Shown here one piece after another: positions 1 through 12,463 of a stretch of 64,000 nt of DNA. Below the pieces are notes generated by a model that searched no databases, was not told the origin of the DNA, and was given only the letters and a program-made list of their open reading frames with translations. Origin of the DNA: Zygnema cylindricum. Lineage: Eukaryota; Streptophyta; Zygnematophyceae; Zygnematales; Zygnemataceae. The first letter of the stretch is position 1. Every line of letters starts with the position of its first letter. The position numbers and the translations under genes were made by a program. The stretch lies in contig JBBHKE010000953.1 in assembly GCA_037447655.1 (NCBI GenBank), forward strand, positions 1 to 64,000, read 5' to 3'.

Positions 1-104
1 GACGTCGACAGAAAAGCATCCGCAGCACGTGGCAAATGGTGGAGTTGCTGTACGGTATGGGATCGATAGTGACACTCGCCAGGGAATCGTTCGTATTGAC
101 GTCG

Positions 105-320
105 ACTACACCGCGAATCGTTATTAGCGTTCATGACTCTATTTGCGGTCCCCCTTTTTTTGACCGAAATTCTCAAATAGAATTAATTAAAACCCTTAAA
201 AAAACAAATTAGGGTAAATGATTTCGTTGAAAACCCCCAAATTCCCAAATAGCGTTAATAACGCTATTTGTTTCATAACGCTATCTATTTCTAAACGCTA
301 ATAGCGATTCACTGTGTAGC
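105..320. mobile_element. MITE, family M1, copy 1
   Basis: Short non-coding element bounded by terminal inverted repeats of about 24 bp. The left end reads CTACACCGCGAATCGTTATT and the reverse complement of the right end reads CTACACAGTGAATCGCTATT. The interior is AT-rich with internal TAGCGTTA-type repeats and no coding potential. The ends match two better preserved copies at 9330-9530 and 56557-56770, so this is a dispersed family. No transposase is visible. A TA target duplication is possible but not certain. Confidence 0.7.
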
Positions 321-784
321 TTTTTCGTTATGACTGCAAGGGTTCAAGGTCTTTGCAGAAGGTTTGTACTTTGTAGGTTTTGAATTTTGATAGCGTATTA
401 TATGGTTACGTCAGCGAAAGTCTTTGGAGATTAAAAAATGTAAAAAAATAAGAATTTAGAAGGCCTGTGGCTTTTCTGGACGATGATTCACTTTATGCTT
501 TGGTATGATGGAAATTTAAATGGAAAATGGTTATTGCAGCCACTCTTTCGTTACAGATCTGTGATCTCTTATTGCTATTGGTCTTGATGGAAGGTCAAAA
601 ACTCAAAATGTGAAGGATGGTGCCAAATACTGTATTCTCTAAAAGTCTAAATGTATTGTTTAAGACTTTAAGGGTTTACTACGTTAAACAATCCAAAAAA
701 ACAGCATGGTTAAAATACGTTGCAATCTGCTTATTTTTGTGCGAGAGTTCTTTCGATCACTTTCTACCTCCGCTTACAGTTCCA

Positions 785-1093
785 TCAAAAACAAACAGTT
801 CTATTGTTTACCACATGGAAGCATGGGCAGACGCGTGGCAAGATCTGCAGCGTCTGTATCTGAATGGATTGCCCGCGTTTCAAGCGAAATCTACAGATGT
901 GCATCGCTGTCCTTCCATCTGCCCGTTTGGCATTATCCTCACGCTGGATCGCTATAAGGGTCAAGTTTTCTTCGTCACTAACAAGTAACAACATCTTCTC
1001 CATCCGAATAGTTGCGATCGTACCTTCCAATTGGCGGTCTCCAAACAGAATCTGAACACGTGTGCACGGAGAAAAGTTGACTGAAGTGGCCAA
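785..1093 (-). CDS. Hypothetical open frame, about 100 aa
   Basis: Minus-strand frame of about 100 codons with a plausibly globular, charged composition and no recognised motif. It lies downstream of another unassigned minus-strand frame (1583-1939) and could be an exon of an intron-rich gene. No flanking splice sites were convincing, and the opposite strand is also open over part of it. Function unknown, and it may be chance. Confidence 0.2.
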   Translation of the reverse strand: MATSVNFSPCTRVQILFGDRQLEGTIATIRMEKMLLLVSDEENLTLIAIQREDNAKRADGRTAMHICRFRLKRGQSIQIQTLQILPRVCPCFHVVNNRTVCF

Positions 1094-1582
1094 AACCGCA
1101 TTGACTCTTATAGCGATTCAAGGGGGTAGCACGTAGCACAAGGATCGCATTTCAAAGGCCTTTCCTGATTCTTGCAGGTTTTCCTTCCGTGTAAATTATA
1201 ATAGCTCAAAAAATTAACATCAACTAGACTAATGGCAAATGCTAACAGCTATATAGTGGAACCTGTGAGCCCTTCATAAGTGAGCCAAACTTCTAAACGC
1301 AGGCGTGTAGTTGTTGATGATAATGATGGAAGATATCAACGTCTATGCATGTGATAAAATGTCAGTGCGATAGTTGTGCTTGCATTGGAGAAACCGATGC
1401 GCTCCAATGGCTACAGGAGAGTTGAGGTTTCATACACCAAAAATGGCGATAATTTAGATCACCATGGCAATGGTGATAAATAAAAATGATAGGCATGAAA
1501 TGATGAATTGGAAAGGAAAATTCTAAGATGAGGTTGATTGAAGATCGTGGCATAACCATCATGAAAGGCGGGTCAGGAAGGG

Positions 1583-1939
1583 CTATTTCAACCACCCCAG
1601 CCTTTTCTCTATAGCCGGGTGAACGGTTAACACACACATTGAAAATCCATGGCAACAATGCACTGGAAATAACTCGAATAGGTTGAAATCATTGGCGTCA
1701 GTCCTCATTGGCAATAAACAAGGGCTGTCCGTCACGACCACACAATAGTAACCTGCTAACTTTTGGCCGGTGGCATTGCTGCAACTGTCCTGCGAGATGA
1801 GCTGCTCAAGCAGCCTGTAGCTCATTATCTTATCAGGAGACTTGCCTTTTTTGCTTTGCCTTTTTATTGTAGTCCAACAGAACTTGCCATCCGACAGCCC
1901 AAAACGTATAACCTCTAAGTCACAATCGTTGCTTCTCAT
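1583..1939 (-). CDS. Hypothetical open frame, about 118 aa
   Basis: Minus-strand frame starting at an ATG shortly after a pyrimidine-poor ATAAG. The first 80 or so codons have coding-like composition (Lys-rich RQSKKGKSPDK segment, then Cys-containing loops), while the C-terminal part looks intronic. It may be one exon of a gene running on the minus strand between about 2600 and 700. I do not recognise the product. Confidence 0.22.
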   Translation of the reverse strand: MRSNDCDLEVIRFGLSDGKFCWTTIKRQSKKGKSPDKIMSYRLLEQLISQDSCSNATGQKLAGYYCVVVTDSPCLLPMRTDANDFNLFELFPVHCCHGFSMCVLTVHPAIEKRLGWLK

Positions 1940-4104
1940 CTTATAAGTAAGATTTCAGACATTTTAGATGTGAGTTTAGGTTTGTGCAGCATGTGCAGGC
2001 TTCCATCTTCGATCTGCTACACTGTCAATTGCTTTTCACGTTCGAAATATATCGCGGGTTTATGTTATCGTTATTTTTTATAATTTCCATTTGCAGTATA
2101 TGATGATTTTCAATTCCTTACCAAATTAGAGTTACCAAAAGTGTTTTTAAGGACATTTAACGTACTATGGTCAAATAGACAGGCACCAGAATAATGCTTT
2201 TAATGCTTACAGCAATTCAAGGTGTTCTGCATTGGTTGATCATCGCATCATTCTTCAACATGGGGGATCATTGTGTAGTTTGGGGATGCACTTTATTTAA
2301 CACTGTTTACCTTTGTAATTTCTGTTTCTAGGTTAGGGTTGTTTTGGTTTCACTATTTAGTTGCGGTGCTGCTGACACTTTCATGTCCCTTTCATCATTG
2401 ATCTTTGTTCTTGGGTTAATGTCACTCTGAATTCACGATTCTTTGTAAGCTTCCTTTTCCCTTCCATGTTCCCCCCAGTGCAGGAATCGTTTTCTGTTGA
2501 GGGTTTGTAATCAGCTACACTGTTGAAGTTGCTCTGAATGTAGAATGACAAAATGGAAATTGCCTTAGGCAAATCAGGTGATTGTAGGTGGACAAGAAGG
2601 AGACTGGTATCCTAGGATTAAAACTATGTTTACCTAATGAATGACAAGTCATCCTCTGCATGCAACCAAAAGCATTAGGACGTTATAAACGAAGACATCA
2701 ACCTGAAGCCCAAAGAACAGATTGCAAGTTCAACTTTTTGCATCTGATCTGTAAAGTTAACTGTCAAGAACTTGCATCGAACTTGCAGTCTTACAGAAAA
2801 AGATGATCAGATTCTCTTCAACACCTTCGTACATAATCAAGATACACTAAGCTTTCTTCAGCCGGCTGCTTAAAAAATCATGAAAGGATCATTTCTTTAC
2901 ACAGCAAAAATAACACACAATCACTCAGAGAGAAAAAACATATACACACATTCTTGTTGGAATTTTTGTCACAGATTAAAATGTATACAACACTTGCCAG
3001 TGTACAAAGACTCAAATGTATCGCTAAATCAATTACACTATTGGACATCAGGACTGTTCTAGCTTTAACCAGTCCACTCCTCACAAGAAAAGAAATAAAG
3101 AAAATGTGTACTACAAAGACAGGGCTTAACCCCAACTCTTATCACCTACAATCACAGTTTCTTTCCACGACAACACGTCCAGCTTGAAAAAATAATGGGT
3201 GGGCTAAAATCAGCAGTGACAACTCTATCTGAAGGTAAACAGAATTGGTATCAAGTAATCAGAGTTGGATAAAAAGGCCCAAGTATCCTTCTGTTTTGCT
3301 GAGACCAGGTTCCGGAGTGGAGACAGCCATATGCAATTTTCTTCACCCCATTGTTCGCCTTCATGTTCTCAATGATGGTCGTCTTCTTCTTGAATTAGAA
3401 TAAAGTGTAAGTAACACAAGCTAAGGTAGTTTTCCATTTGAAAGAATTTACTACAAGGGACTTCATATTAGAACAAGGCCACAGACATGTGAACAAAGTT
3501 GGAACTATCTACAACATTTCATGCCTGTGCTGTCCAGTTGACTGCCAATGAAAATTGTGACGTCATATCTGCAGGAACAAAAGATGTCAGGACATCAACT
3601 TGTGACGCCAGACAATCGATTCCATAGCTTGTGAAACTGCTGTGGCTTCCAAAAAGAAGAAAGGCAGTGGCTCTTTTTGATTCAGGGCGATACTTGCTAC
3701 CAACAGATTAAGTCTGCACCACAGACAGTATCATGATAACAACACAATTTATCGTGCACTTGCAGCTATTTTATCACATTCCTCGAAAGGGTGCCCAACC
3801 TTCCAGCATTTGTCTTGGAAGAGATACTTCACAAAGACACTGCACCATATAGTTATTAAACGTTGTTTTTCGCCACTTCAATCAGCTTTTTTGCGCACGT
3901 GTCCGGTTTTCATTTTAAGACCGCTAATCAGACAATAAAACCTTACCTTTCTATTGCAGCTATCGAACGGATAGTTCAACAAGTGTGCCCAGGAGAAAAT
4001 TGATTTTAAGTGGCTAAAAAAACATTAACAATCATAAACTATACATAGTGTGCCGATGGGGAAATCAAAATAACAGCATAGAGTGATGAAGGTTAAATAG
4101 GCAC

Positions 4105-7100
4105 TTACCAAGGTGTGACTTTCCGGAATTGACTCAACACTGGATATATATTTTCAAAAGCTTGATAAATTTCATCTCGAACCTGTAGCAAAAACAGAAC
4201 ATTGTTCACTGTACGAGTCTTCCAAGCAAGCACAGGAACAAAAATTGTTGTGATTCTTCATTCCTTTGCAAAACAAAGATGAAAAGCACATCAACGCCTC
4301 AGCCTACAGTGCACAACAATGAAGATCTGAGTAAAGACATCGTTGCTTATGAAACTTGCGATAAAATTTGAAACTATTGCAACATAAAGCACTGATGCTC
4401 ACCTTGGCTCCAGTCAGCACAATTTTTCCTGATACGAAAATAAGGAGGACAATTTTGGGTTGTTTCATTCTATATATCAATCCCGGGAAAAGTTCTGGCT
4501 CATACTGTGAAAAGAGGACAGACAAAAAGAAAAAAAGGATGCTGAAACTGAGTTGAGGAGAATCTACATCGCCGCAAAATAGAGCAATGCCAAACACAAC
4601 ATGAACTTCAAGCGCAGTCCCAAGTCCACGAAGAGACAATCACAGAGCTGAAGAGTTAGACCATCGAAACCAAAATCCTCTTAAACATGCTAAACGAGTT
4701 TAAACCTATGTTCAGATGTTTTAGGTTTTGACCAACATACAAACCGCCCCCCCTGCCCACACAGCCGTTCATACCATCACTTGTCACAGGTTGGAACAAA
4801 CAATAAACTTGATGATACTGTTCAGCTTTCTCAGCATCACTACCAGAACATGCTCTAAGCTCACAAAAAATGACTTTTATCGACGCAAGACATGACAACT
4901 TCAGGTATTCCCAGCGCGGCAAGCATAAAAGACGGGATGAACAGAACTTCAAAAAGGTTCTAAACAAGCTGGAATTAATGATCTCTGATGTTACAGTGAC
5001 TTCCACCTCCTTTGTAGAGCGTACAAGGTCTGGTAGCCAAAGTAGAAAGCCCGCGATAAGAGATTTTTGAACATACACTTGAAAAATGCTGATGGGCAAT
5101 CTGAAGTCCTTCTAAACGAATAGGAAATTTCACGTCACAGGAACCAACAATATTTTGAATCTTGAAGTCCTGCAGTCACACAATCTCCAGGCAACTTGAA
5201 TCAGCAAGAACCCAATCACACAAGTATAAGAACAACAAGAGACTGTCGCACAGTTTTACTTTTAAGGTAATGTTGGTGGAACACAGTCAAGAAAGTATCA
5301 AGACAAGTAATCGTAACTCCAGATAGCCCATACCACTTCACAAGCAACAGAATTCAGATTTCAAACGATCTGTCAAAATCACAAGCAAAATAAGGTGACC
5401 AATGCCGATACCTCACCTTTAATGGATGAAGAATAGAATTGTAAGTAATTAAAGCACAACGAAAAAGCAAAAGAAAGAGCAGCAATTTCCTCACGTGTTT
5501 GAGAGCGTAGGGTCAAATAATTGCTATAACAAAGAATTCTCATGCATGCATCACAAAGAGCTACTACTGGTAACATAAACTGAAGATAATCATATTTACT
5601 GAAGTCACTAAGAGGAAAATATATCAGGTCCAACATCATAATTCGCAAATCACTCATTAAACAAAATCTTTCAGCCAGGATAACAACTAGCAACAATGCA
5701 CAAAAGAAGTAAAAATTAATGGTACCAAATATGGATTATGTCATGCATGGCTACATTCCACAAGTTTCGAGGAAAGCATCAGCGCACCATGCTAAGGGAC
5801 AACTTCTCCTATAGACTGCAAAGAAAGAGTGCTTTAACACCAAACATGTTACAAAGATGACTCCAGAAAACAACAGTCATACCAGCAACCTCTAACGCAG
5901 ACCAAAATCATACAAGCCAATTCAGTTTTGAAGCTTATTCTAACAAAAAATGGAAATCCAGACGAGAATAGATTCCGAAATGCCAGCAGCACCCTGCCCA
6001 CCACATACATAAAAAAGCATGTTCTTTATACATATGTTCTGCCCTACCAGGTTTGCCTAACAATCTTTGAGGCATCCATCCCACTTATACATACACATGG
6101 AGGCTTCTGAGAAAATCAATATACATGTACATCCATAAGGACCCCAAGCCCCATCGATACACCTACAGCTGAAAAGGTCTCAAAGGTAATTCCAGTGCTT
6201 TCTAAAGAAACAGTCACATCACGATAGAACTCAAGCTTCCTTAAGACAACCTCCCTCATCACCATGTCTCGGATACATTTGCCAAACATAACAAAAGCCT
6301 CTATAGATGGTATAAGTTGACAGTACAATGGGCTGACATACGTTAATCCTGCAAAGGAACCTCAGCTGATGTGAACTCCACAACATTTATCCCCTGCTGA
6401 ACCCTCATATCCCTTCAGCACCAACACATAACTTAGAGATACTAAGGTTTCGTCTACTACTAATATTCTCCTACCTAACAGTAGCTATCTCAAGTCCATG
6501 ACTCAGGGCAAGATATTGACCGGAACACAAGAAGTCTCCAATAACAAATAACAAGAGTATGACTGTAATGTCAGTAACAGCCACTGGCCAACTGGTCAAA
6601 CACTCTCACGCCACATTAGGATGTGCATTTCTGAAAATATTAACTCTGAACACAAAATAATGCGATTTGAGTCATTGAAATGTGTGAATCGCATGTAGAC
6701 GAACAGAAACTCCAGGACTTCAAAAATTATCCAAACTCCTCATATTAATAATGCGCAAAGCAAGCCTTGAAACATGCAGGCACAACACATGACAAAATCA
6801 TACATGCCTCAAAACGAGAAAATCATGATTCTTATAATGCCCACGTTGCAGTAGAGCATGTGAAGTACCTTAAATGTCACTGCGTCTCCATATCCAACTT
6901 TCTGAACAATACGTGCATACTGCGATCAACCACAAACTAACAAACTCATAAGTGGCAAAGCCAAAGGAACAGCAGACTTCCCAACACTGATAAACAATGG
7001 TGACAGACACTGACTTTCATGGAGCTCGGCAACACTGACAAAGGACTATCATGTACAACTGCTATTGCCTACCATCTGGAACACAACAAGAAAACAGTGA

Positions 7101-8451
7101 CCAGGATAAAGTACCGAAGGCCTCACCTTCCGAGCAGCTTGCCGAGATTGCTCTTCACTCTTGGCTCCAGTGCAGACCTACACGCATGTCCCAAATGTCA
7201 GCCAATCGACAAGACACACGCCTTTATTGACGCCTGTAATCAAACATGTGAAACAACATGAGTGTGCACTAAAACATTTACTCCCTTCAAAGTCGAATAC
7301 CCTGCTACAAAAAACATGAAAAACCATATATAGACGAGAAAAACGACTTACCATCTTCCCTGATGCGAATATGAGTGCGGTAGTTTTTGGTTCCCTTATT
7401 CGAATAATAACAGCAGCGAAACGCTGCAGAATCCACAATATACATGCATGAGGAAATGAACATGCATATCCATGAAAAGAAGGACAGCACAAATCTACAC
7501 CTTATATGAAAAAACGCCCATAACCGAAGATAAAACTATCAATGGATTGACTGCAAGAACCTAACTATCTGTAAATAATCGAATTCACTTCACAAGTAAT
7601 ACTTTCCAGAATCTAAGAGCAGGTCACCGGAGTTAGATGACTGCTCTGAATTCACAAAAAACTCTCAGTTCAATTTAAGAGCACAAATTTAACTCAAAAA
7701 ACCCTTCATTCTGTAACAGCTATAACTGTGCAAGCTTATTCAAACCATTTATTGCAATAGTTATACCGACAACTGACGCCCTGCAATGCTTATCTGGATC
7801 ACTGAAATTCTGCTGCATGGTAGTCTTCACAAACCTTAGGATTATATTCTGCGTTTCGAGCCTTCAAAGCTATCAATTTCAGATCAAGTTTGCATGCCAT
7901 GTTTACAGTAGATACGATGTTCCTGCAAAGCACAAGGCTAATTTAGAAGGAAAAAACCAATTTACAAAATCACAGCCAAGTTGAAGTGACCAGAATTGCG
8001 TCACTCTATATCCCACCATGAAGCAATTGAGTAACTCCTAGAGCACGTGTTCATGGCAACAAGTCTTGCAGGCCATTATTTCTAGCGAAGTGTCATGCCA
8101 ACTGTCAGATATAGGAAAGACCGGCAGGATAAGAACATTTACTGAAAATTAATGAAAAGATCAAGCGACACATGATAATGATAACATGCTTCTTCTAGAT
8201 TCCTGAAAAAAGAGCATCCTGTCCATTGGCGTTTGCCGCGTAAGAGTGGTCTGGGTTGAGCAGTTGCAAAAATTATTGCAATCTTCAAAGCAATCGAATC
8301 AAGCACAAGCATAAACTTTGTCACCTGTATTCTATAGACACAATTGACCTGAAACAGGAAACGGGCAGTCCTGGGCTTACTGTAGAGTAGGCACAATTCC
8401 TGAGGGATGCTTCTCGAGGTCAACCTCTCCATCTACCATCGCCGAAGCCAT
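4105..8451 (-). CDS. TBP: TATA-binding protein (TBP), 8 exons, 201 aa
   Basis: General transcription factor that binds and bends TATA-box DNA in the nucleus and nucleates TFIID, and also serves Pol I and Pol III. Minus-strand exons are 8451-8381, 7922-7835, 7423-7352, 7177-7127, 6919-6869, 5169-5077, 4504-4403 and 4182-4105. All introns are GT-AG and the phases join exactly to 201 codons, the usual plant length. The short N-terminus (about 14 residues) leads into [18 protein letters not shown], followed by the two saddle repeats. Both DNA-inserting phenylalanine pairs are present (RFAAV and LIFASGK in repeat 1, ELFPGL and LIFVSGK in repeat 2). The C-terminus ends FRKVTPW then TAA. Two stretches differ from land-plant TBPs: [10 protein letters not shown] where plants have KLGFPAKF, and [13 protein letters not shown] where plants have LEGLAYSHAAFSS. 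The start ATG at 8451 is followed four codons later by another ATG. Confidence 0.97.
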
Positions 8452-8644
8452 CACTCACAGGGGAGATTCCGCCAACGATGTAAAGGCAGACGATTGCACA
8501 GACACTAGAAGGGGCAGCTTGAACTCAAGGATCCTACAGAGGAAATCTCTGCGCGATAACTAGACAGAGGGGCTTAAATGGAATGTTTTTGTAAAGAATA
8601 TAACAAAACCCCTGCCTTCTCAACCAAGGGGATAAAAGACACTG

Positions 8645-9334
8645 TCAAAAGACAAAAGGAGCACAGCAATCCACCAACACGATGATGCAGCAGAAGCAAG
8701 GTATGCAGAATCCTGCAACCTTGTAACGGAAACACATGATGAAGTCGCCAACTTGTAGATGCCTGTCAAGGTGGACAATAGGGGACATTCCCATGTTCAT
8801 TTCAAACGCGTCGATTGAAGAGAAATAAGCTTGTCGATTGTGCTGGTAAATGAATGAATTTAAGTATTTAGTTGGATCCTGTCGTGGCGAAAGGACTTTC
8901 ACTGCAAGAAACAAAAGTGCTTTGCGAGACCCCGCAGCACGTACATTGGTTGAGGTATGAAACGTACTTCTGAAGTCACCATCATCCGTTGGATAGGCAA
9001 AGCTGGTCCAAAAAAAAAGCATAACAACGGCCCTAAAATGCCGCGCTGGCGTCTCCAGTTTCACTTGGATGAAATAAAATCCCAGGAACACAAAGATCGC
9101 AGCCAAATTCCGCACTTCGAGTCGAACATCATCCGCAAACACGGGAAGTTCCTTTATGTGCGACGCCGCACATGATTTTGAAACTTGCAATAAAACATAG
9201 AACCGCAATTCGCTGTAATTTACAGTAAACAGAAGGATAGCGTAGTACAATACTGTATAGTAGAATGAACTTACTCGGCCCGAATTGGTTTGAAACGACC
9301 CGAATCGAACTTTAGACGGTTCTGTACAGTACAC
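8645..9334 (-). CDS. Hypothetical 229-codon open frame upstream of TBP
   Basis: An uninterrupted 229-codon frame on the TBP strand, ending about 190 bp before the TBP start. This length is unusual by chance at this base composition. Three hydrophobic stretches are visible (near residues 83-95, 104-116 and 208-229) and there is a Cys-rich C-terminus, but I recognise no domain. A 72-codon plus-strand frame (8957-9175) overlaps it. It may be TBP 5' UTR, a TE relic or an unknown membrane protein. Function unassigned. Confidence 0.3.
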   Translation of the reverse strand: MYCTEPSKVRFGSFQTNSGRVSSFYYTVLYYAILLFTVNYSELRFYVLLQVSKSCAASHIKELPVFADDVRLEVRNLAAIFVFLGFYFIQVKLETPARHFRAVVMLFFWTSFAYPTDDGDFRSTFHTSTNVRAAGSRKALLFLAVKVLSPRQDPTKYLNSFIYQHNRQAYFSSIDAFEMNMGMSPIVHLDRHLQVGDFIMCFRYKVAGFCIPCFCCIIVLVDCCAPFVF

Positions 9335-9530
9335 CGTGAATCGTTATTAGCCTTATGTACGCTATATCGGCACCCCAAAATTTTGACATTGATGCCTTAA
9401 ATATAATAAATTACACTATTTAAGGAAGTGGACCATAGTCTGCCACGTCTCCCAAAACTAAATTAGAATGAATGACGCTAATTTTTTCTTTACACTAATA
9501 ATTTCTATACGCTAATAACGATTCAAGGTG
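9330..9530 (+). mobile_element. MITE, family M1, copy 2 (intact)
   Basis: About 201 bp. The left end is CACCGTGAATCGTTATTAGC and the right end is GCTAATAACGATTCAAGGTG, a 20-bp inverted repeat with one mismatch. The interior (GCACCCCAAAATTTTGACAT and following sequence) is found again in reverse orientation at 56557-56770, where the element interrupts a retrotransposon. Non-coding, no transposase. Confidence 0.85.
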
Positions 9531-11464
9531 GACCTGAAATTCGAAACTGGTTTTAATCATAAGTTGAAGTAGGTTTTTGACAAAAGGAATTTTGTCGCAC
9601 AATTCAAAAACGAGATATCCATAGTTATTCAAGCCGTTAAAAACTAACGATTCAATCGAATCGAATTATACGTAAATAACGCATTGAACGATTTGAAAAA
9701 ATCGTTAAAATCGTTAGTGATGTTGGATCCGTACTATTTCGTACATGTAAAAAATTCAGTACGACCGTACAAAATTCAAACTTACCGCACGCAAATGGTG
9801 CAACACTGAAACGTCTCTTTTCGTAAATGTCCATACATTTTCGGTAAAATTCCGTACATTTCAATAAAAATTTGTATATTTCCTGTGAAAGCTCTGCTTA
9901 GTTTACCGGACAGAAAGTACTAAGAAGTGCAGCGTATCTTTTCGTCAAATTCCGTACATTTCTTTTACATTTCCCATAAACTTACCGTTCAGTTTTTCGG
10001 ACATAAAGTACTCAACGTTTTTTTGCGGATTTGTCAAGAGTCACAAATTATACGTAGAAATCGGAAAAAATGAAAAAATCTCACGATTATAACAGCAGCG
10101 TATGTATCCCATTAGCAAATAATATGGCATCTCAACGAATGCGTTCCAATTAAACGTCAACATTCGTCATGGTTTAACGAATTACAATGACGTCAGAAAA
10201 CAAAAGGTCAAACGCTTATTCAGAGGGGTTGATGTTCGCGCAACTTTCCTTATCTGCCCGTACACCAAACTTAATCATTTTTTGCCGAAAAAGTATTTCA
10301 AACATTTTATGGCCAATGGCACTCAGACATGCCTAATTACTTTTTTTTTTCTTGAATGATAAATGTTAACGTTCATAAGACAAAAGGTACATTGCCCATC
10401 GTTATTAACATTAATGAGTTATTAGTGTTTATGCGAAACTATAATATACAAACTAATTTAGTGTCAAGAAACGTGGGCGATTGTCGACCATTCCATTCGA
10501 AAAAATTGTTAAAGTACTATTTTATGATTTTCAGCCAGCGAGAGTCGCGACAAAATTAGTGTTGTTATCTCTAATAACGACGGGCATTGTTAATTTTATG
10601 TCACTCCATTCTAGTTGAGTGCAACAAATGTGGTAAGTTGGATTCGACTTATTTGTGCCCTAAGCTTCTCTTATGAAATTGACGTGTGAAATCCATATTC
10701 TATCTCTTTCGGCTAAAATTTTACTAAAAAGACATACAATTTGCATATGAGATGTTAATCTTTTATGAACTCGTGTAAGGTCGTGTTACGTTCCAAATAG
10801 CACCTAAAAAAACAAAAAAAGTCCAACGTTAATTCAACTTTTTAACCCCTCTAAGTATAACACTAATTTACGTTGCCTCGATGTATCATTACTCTTACTA
10901 ATATTTTTTGATGCAGATAGGTATAGAACACTATTGGGCATTCAAGCCACAAACTTTCCAATATGAAAAACAAATCATAAAAATACTAATAAACATAACA
11001 TTTAAAAATACTTTATAAACCCTCGTAAAGAAAAATAAAGAAAAAATGGTGTGTACTGTATTGGATGGACAAATGTATGATGCCGTCATGTAATTTTAAG
11101 ATTGATGTATACAATAATCATGGATTTTGTAGTTTTTGCCCAATGTGTTGAAACCTTTTCGCCATGTGACGCGATACGACCTAGATCCAATACATCCTCG
11201 ATATATCATTTATGCTGATGCGAGGTTTATAACACCAATACGACATTTTTTTCGAGATTTGTATAAAAGGAGAGGCTAGTAAAAGAAAATGGGGGAAGAG
11301 TAAGAATAAAGAGAAGGAGGGTAAGTGCGAAAAGATGAAAGAAAAGTAGGGAATGGGAGAGGGAGGGAGGAAAACGAGGAAAGAGGAGGGGGGAGGAACA
11401 AGAGAGGTAAAGAGGGAATGTATGGAAAAAATACATTATAATTTGTTTTTACGCCATGTGTTAT
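9531..11464. other. AT-rich intergenic sequence; polypurine tract at right
   Basis: No gene seen. 9690-10020 carries several degenerate repeats of a motif containing CGTACATTT. 10070-11260 is AT-rich with no recognisable feature. At about 11263-11425 the plus strand is almost purely purine (listed separately). Confidence 0.5.
11263..11425 (+). repeat. Polypurine tract of about 160 nt
   Basis: The plus strand is nearly all A and G for about 160 bases with only scattered pyrimidines, including runs such as GGGAGAGGGAGGGAGGAAAA and GAGGAGGGGGGAGGAA. It is not a simple tandem repeat. Minus-strand open frames here, rich in Leu, Ser, Phe and Pro, are artefacts of the polypyrimidine complement. Confidence 0.8.
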
Positions 11465-11870
11465 TAGGGTGAAATTCCATCAGACGAAATGTGAGGTTTT
11501 TTACAAAAATCTGAACCTCTATGTTCTACGCCGTACCATTTATTTTGTTTTTGCCAATACTATCCAAAGGTTTGGAAGGTAGTCATGATTGTTGGATGTT
11601 CATTTGTAAGGCATTCGCTTCATTTTTTTTTTTAATTGACAATCCATCTTCTCATCGGTTAGAGAAATCGAAAAGTTATGACACGTTGGATGATAAAGAT
11701 ACCTATCACGATGGACAACAAACGAAATTAAAAAATATATATGCACATGATATGTACCTTCCAATGTCCAACCGAAATACAAAAAGAATATCGTAACGCT
11801 CTTTCGTCACACCATTTATGGCAACGCTCATTCATCACGCTAAAAATGCAAGAACCAAACAAAACGAGTT
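11464..11870 (+). mobile_element. DNA element family D, left part
   Basis: Starts TTAGGGTGAAATTCCATCAG and shares its start and several interior blocks (CATTCGCTTC, TTTCGTCAC, CGCTCATTC) with the more complete copy at 45535-46272. The right terminal repeat is not visible here, so it looks truncated. Non-coding. Confidence 0.55.
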
Positions 11871-11885
11871 ACAATACACCGTGAA

Positions 11886-11934
11886 TAGTAATTAGCGTTA
11901 AAAATTAATTAGAGCAAAAAAACAATTAGTGTTA
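11886..11934 (+). repeat. MITE M1 end fragment
   Basis: CACCGTGAATAGTAATTAGC matches the left end of the M1 MITE family with two or three differences. No right end follows, so this is a solitary end or a truncated copy adjoining the next element. Confidence 0.4.
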
Positions 11935-12173
11935 TTAAGGATTCTTTCGCATGTGCTAAAGTTCCAGCTGTTTTCTGCCGTTTTCCTCCATAGCTTAGAA
12001 AAGAACGAGGAAATCCGCAGCCGTACCAAAAAATTGAAATTACTACCGTATAAGTTGCGTTACCTTGAAACTTTGTGTGTGCTGCGGTTTGTAGTCTGGC
12101 GCGATGCAATTTGTCGTCTAACGCATTTCGATCCACTTTCGTGTCCTTCCAGCTCGTGTTCAAACTTTACATA

Positions 12174-12195
12174 AAATCACCTCGCGAGGTGATTT
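12174..12195. repeat. Perfect palindrome in FB element
   Basis: 22-bp perfect palindrome with core ATCACCTCGCGAGGTGAT. The same palindrome occurs at 27529-27554 and 28961-28986, once in each arm of the larger FB element. Confidence 0.9.
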
Positions 12196-12463
12196 AAAAA
12201 AAAAGTTCAATGAGGTGAGCGAATAGGCAGTTGCTGTCGCGCGTGTCGGTAGTTTTTTGCGATTTTTGTGCCCGGAGTACGAAAAAAAAACCCACTGCAT
12301 GTTTACAGCTTGTGCGTACTGTTTTCCGTGCGCTGATTTCCGGTTTGTATGCTTTGTATCTGGTTTTGCAAGAATGGGGAAAAAGGATGGTGGAAAGTAC
12401 AAAGACACGACATGGTAGAGAAGAGAAGGGCGCTCTGTGGAGTGCTCTATACGGCAGTGTGGT

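Larger units (their letters stand above)
321..4104. other. No convincing gene; TBP 3' flank at right end
   Basis: I see no gene here that I can name. Two minus-strand open frames have somewhat coding-like composition and are listed separately (785-1093 and 1583-1939). From about 2800 to 4104 the sequence is the 3' flank and probable 3' UTR of the TBP gene. A stretch near 1055-1100 resembles the TBP 3' flank near 3985-4030 (shared GTGTGC, GGAGAAAA and AAGTGG words), so a small old duplication is possible. Confidence 0.4.

Noticed and set aside
8957-9175. 72-codon basic plus-strand frame with ribosomal-protein-like composition
   Set aside because: Fully overlapped by the longer minus-strand frame. 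No recognisable ribosomal family pattern.
11227-11436. 69-codon Leu/Ser/Phe/Pro-rich minus-strand frame
   Set aside because: Product of reading the polypyrimidine strand of a purine tract, which has few stop codons by composition.
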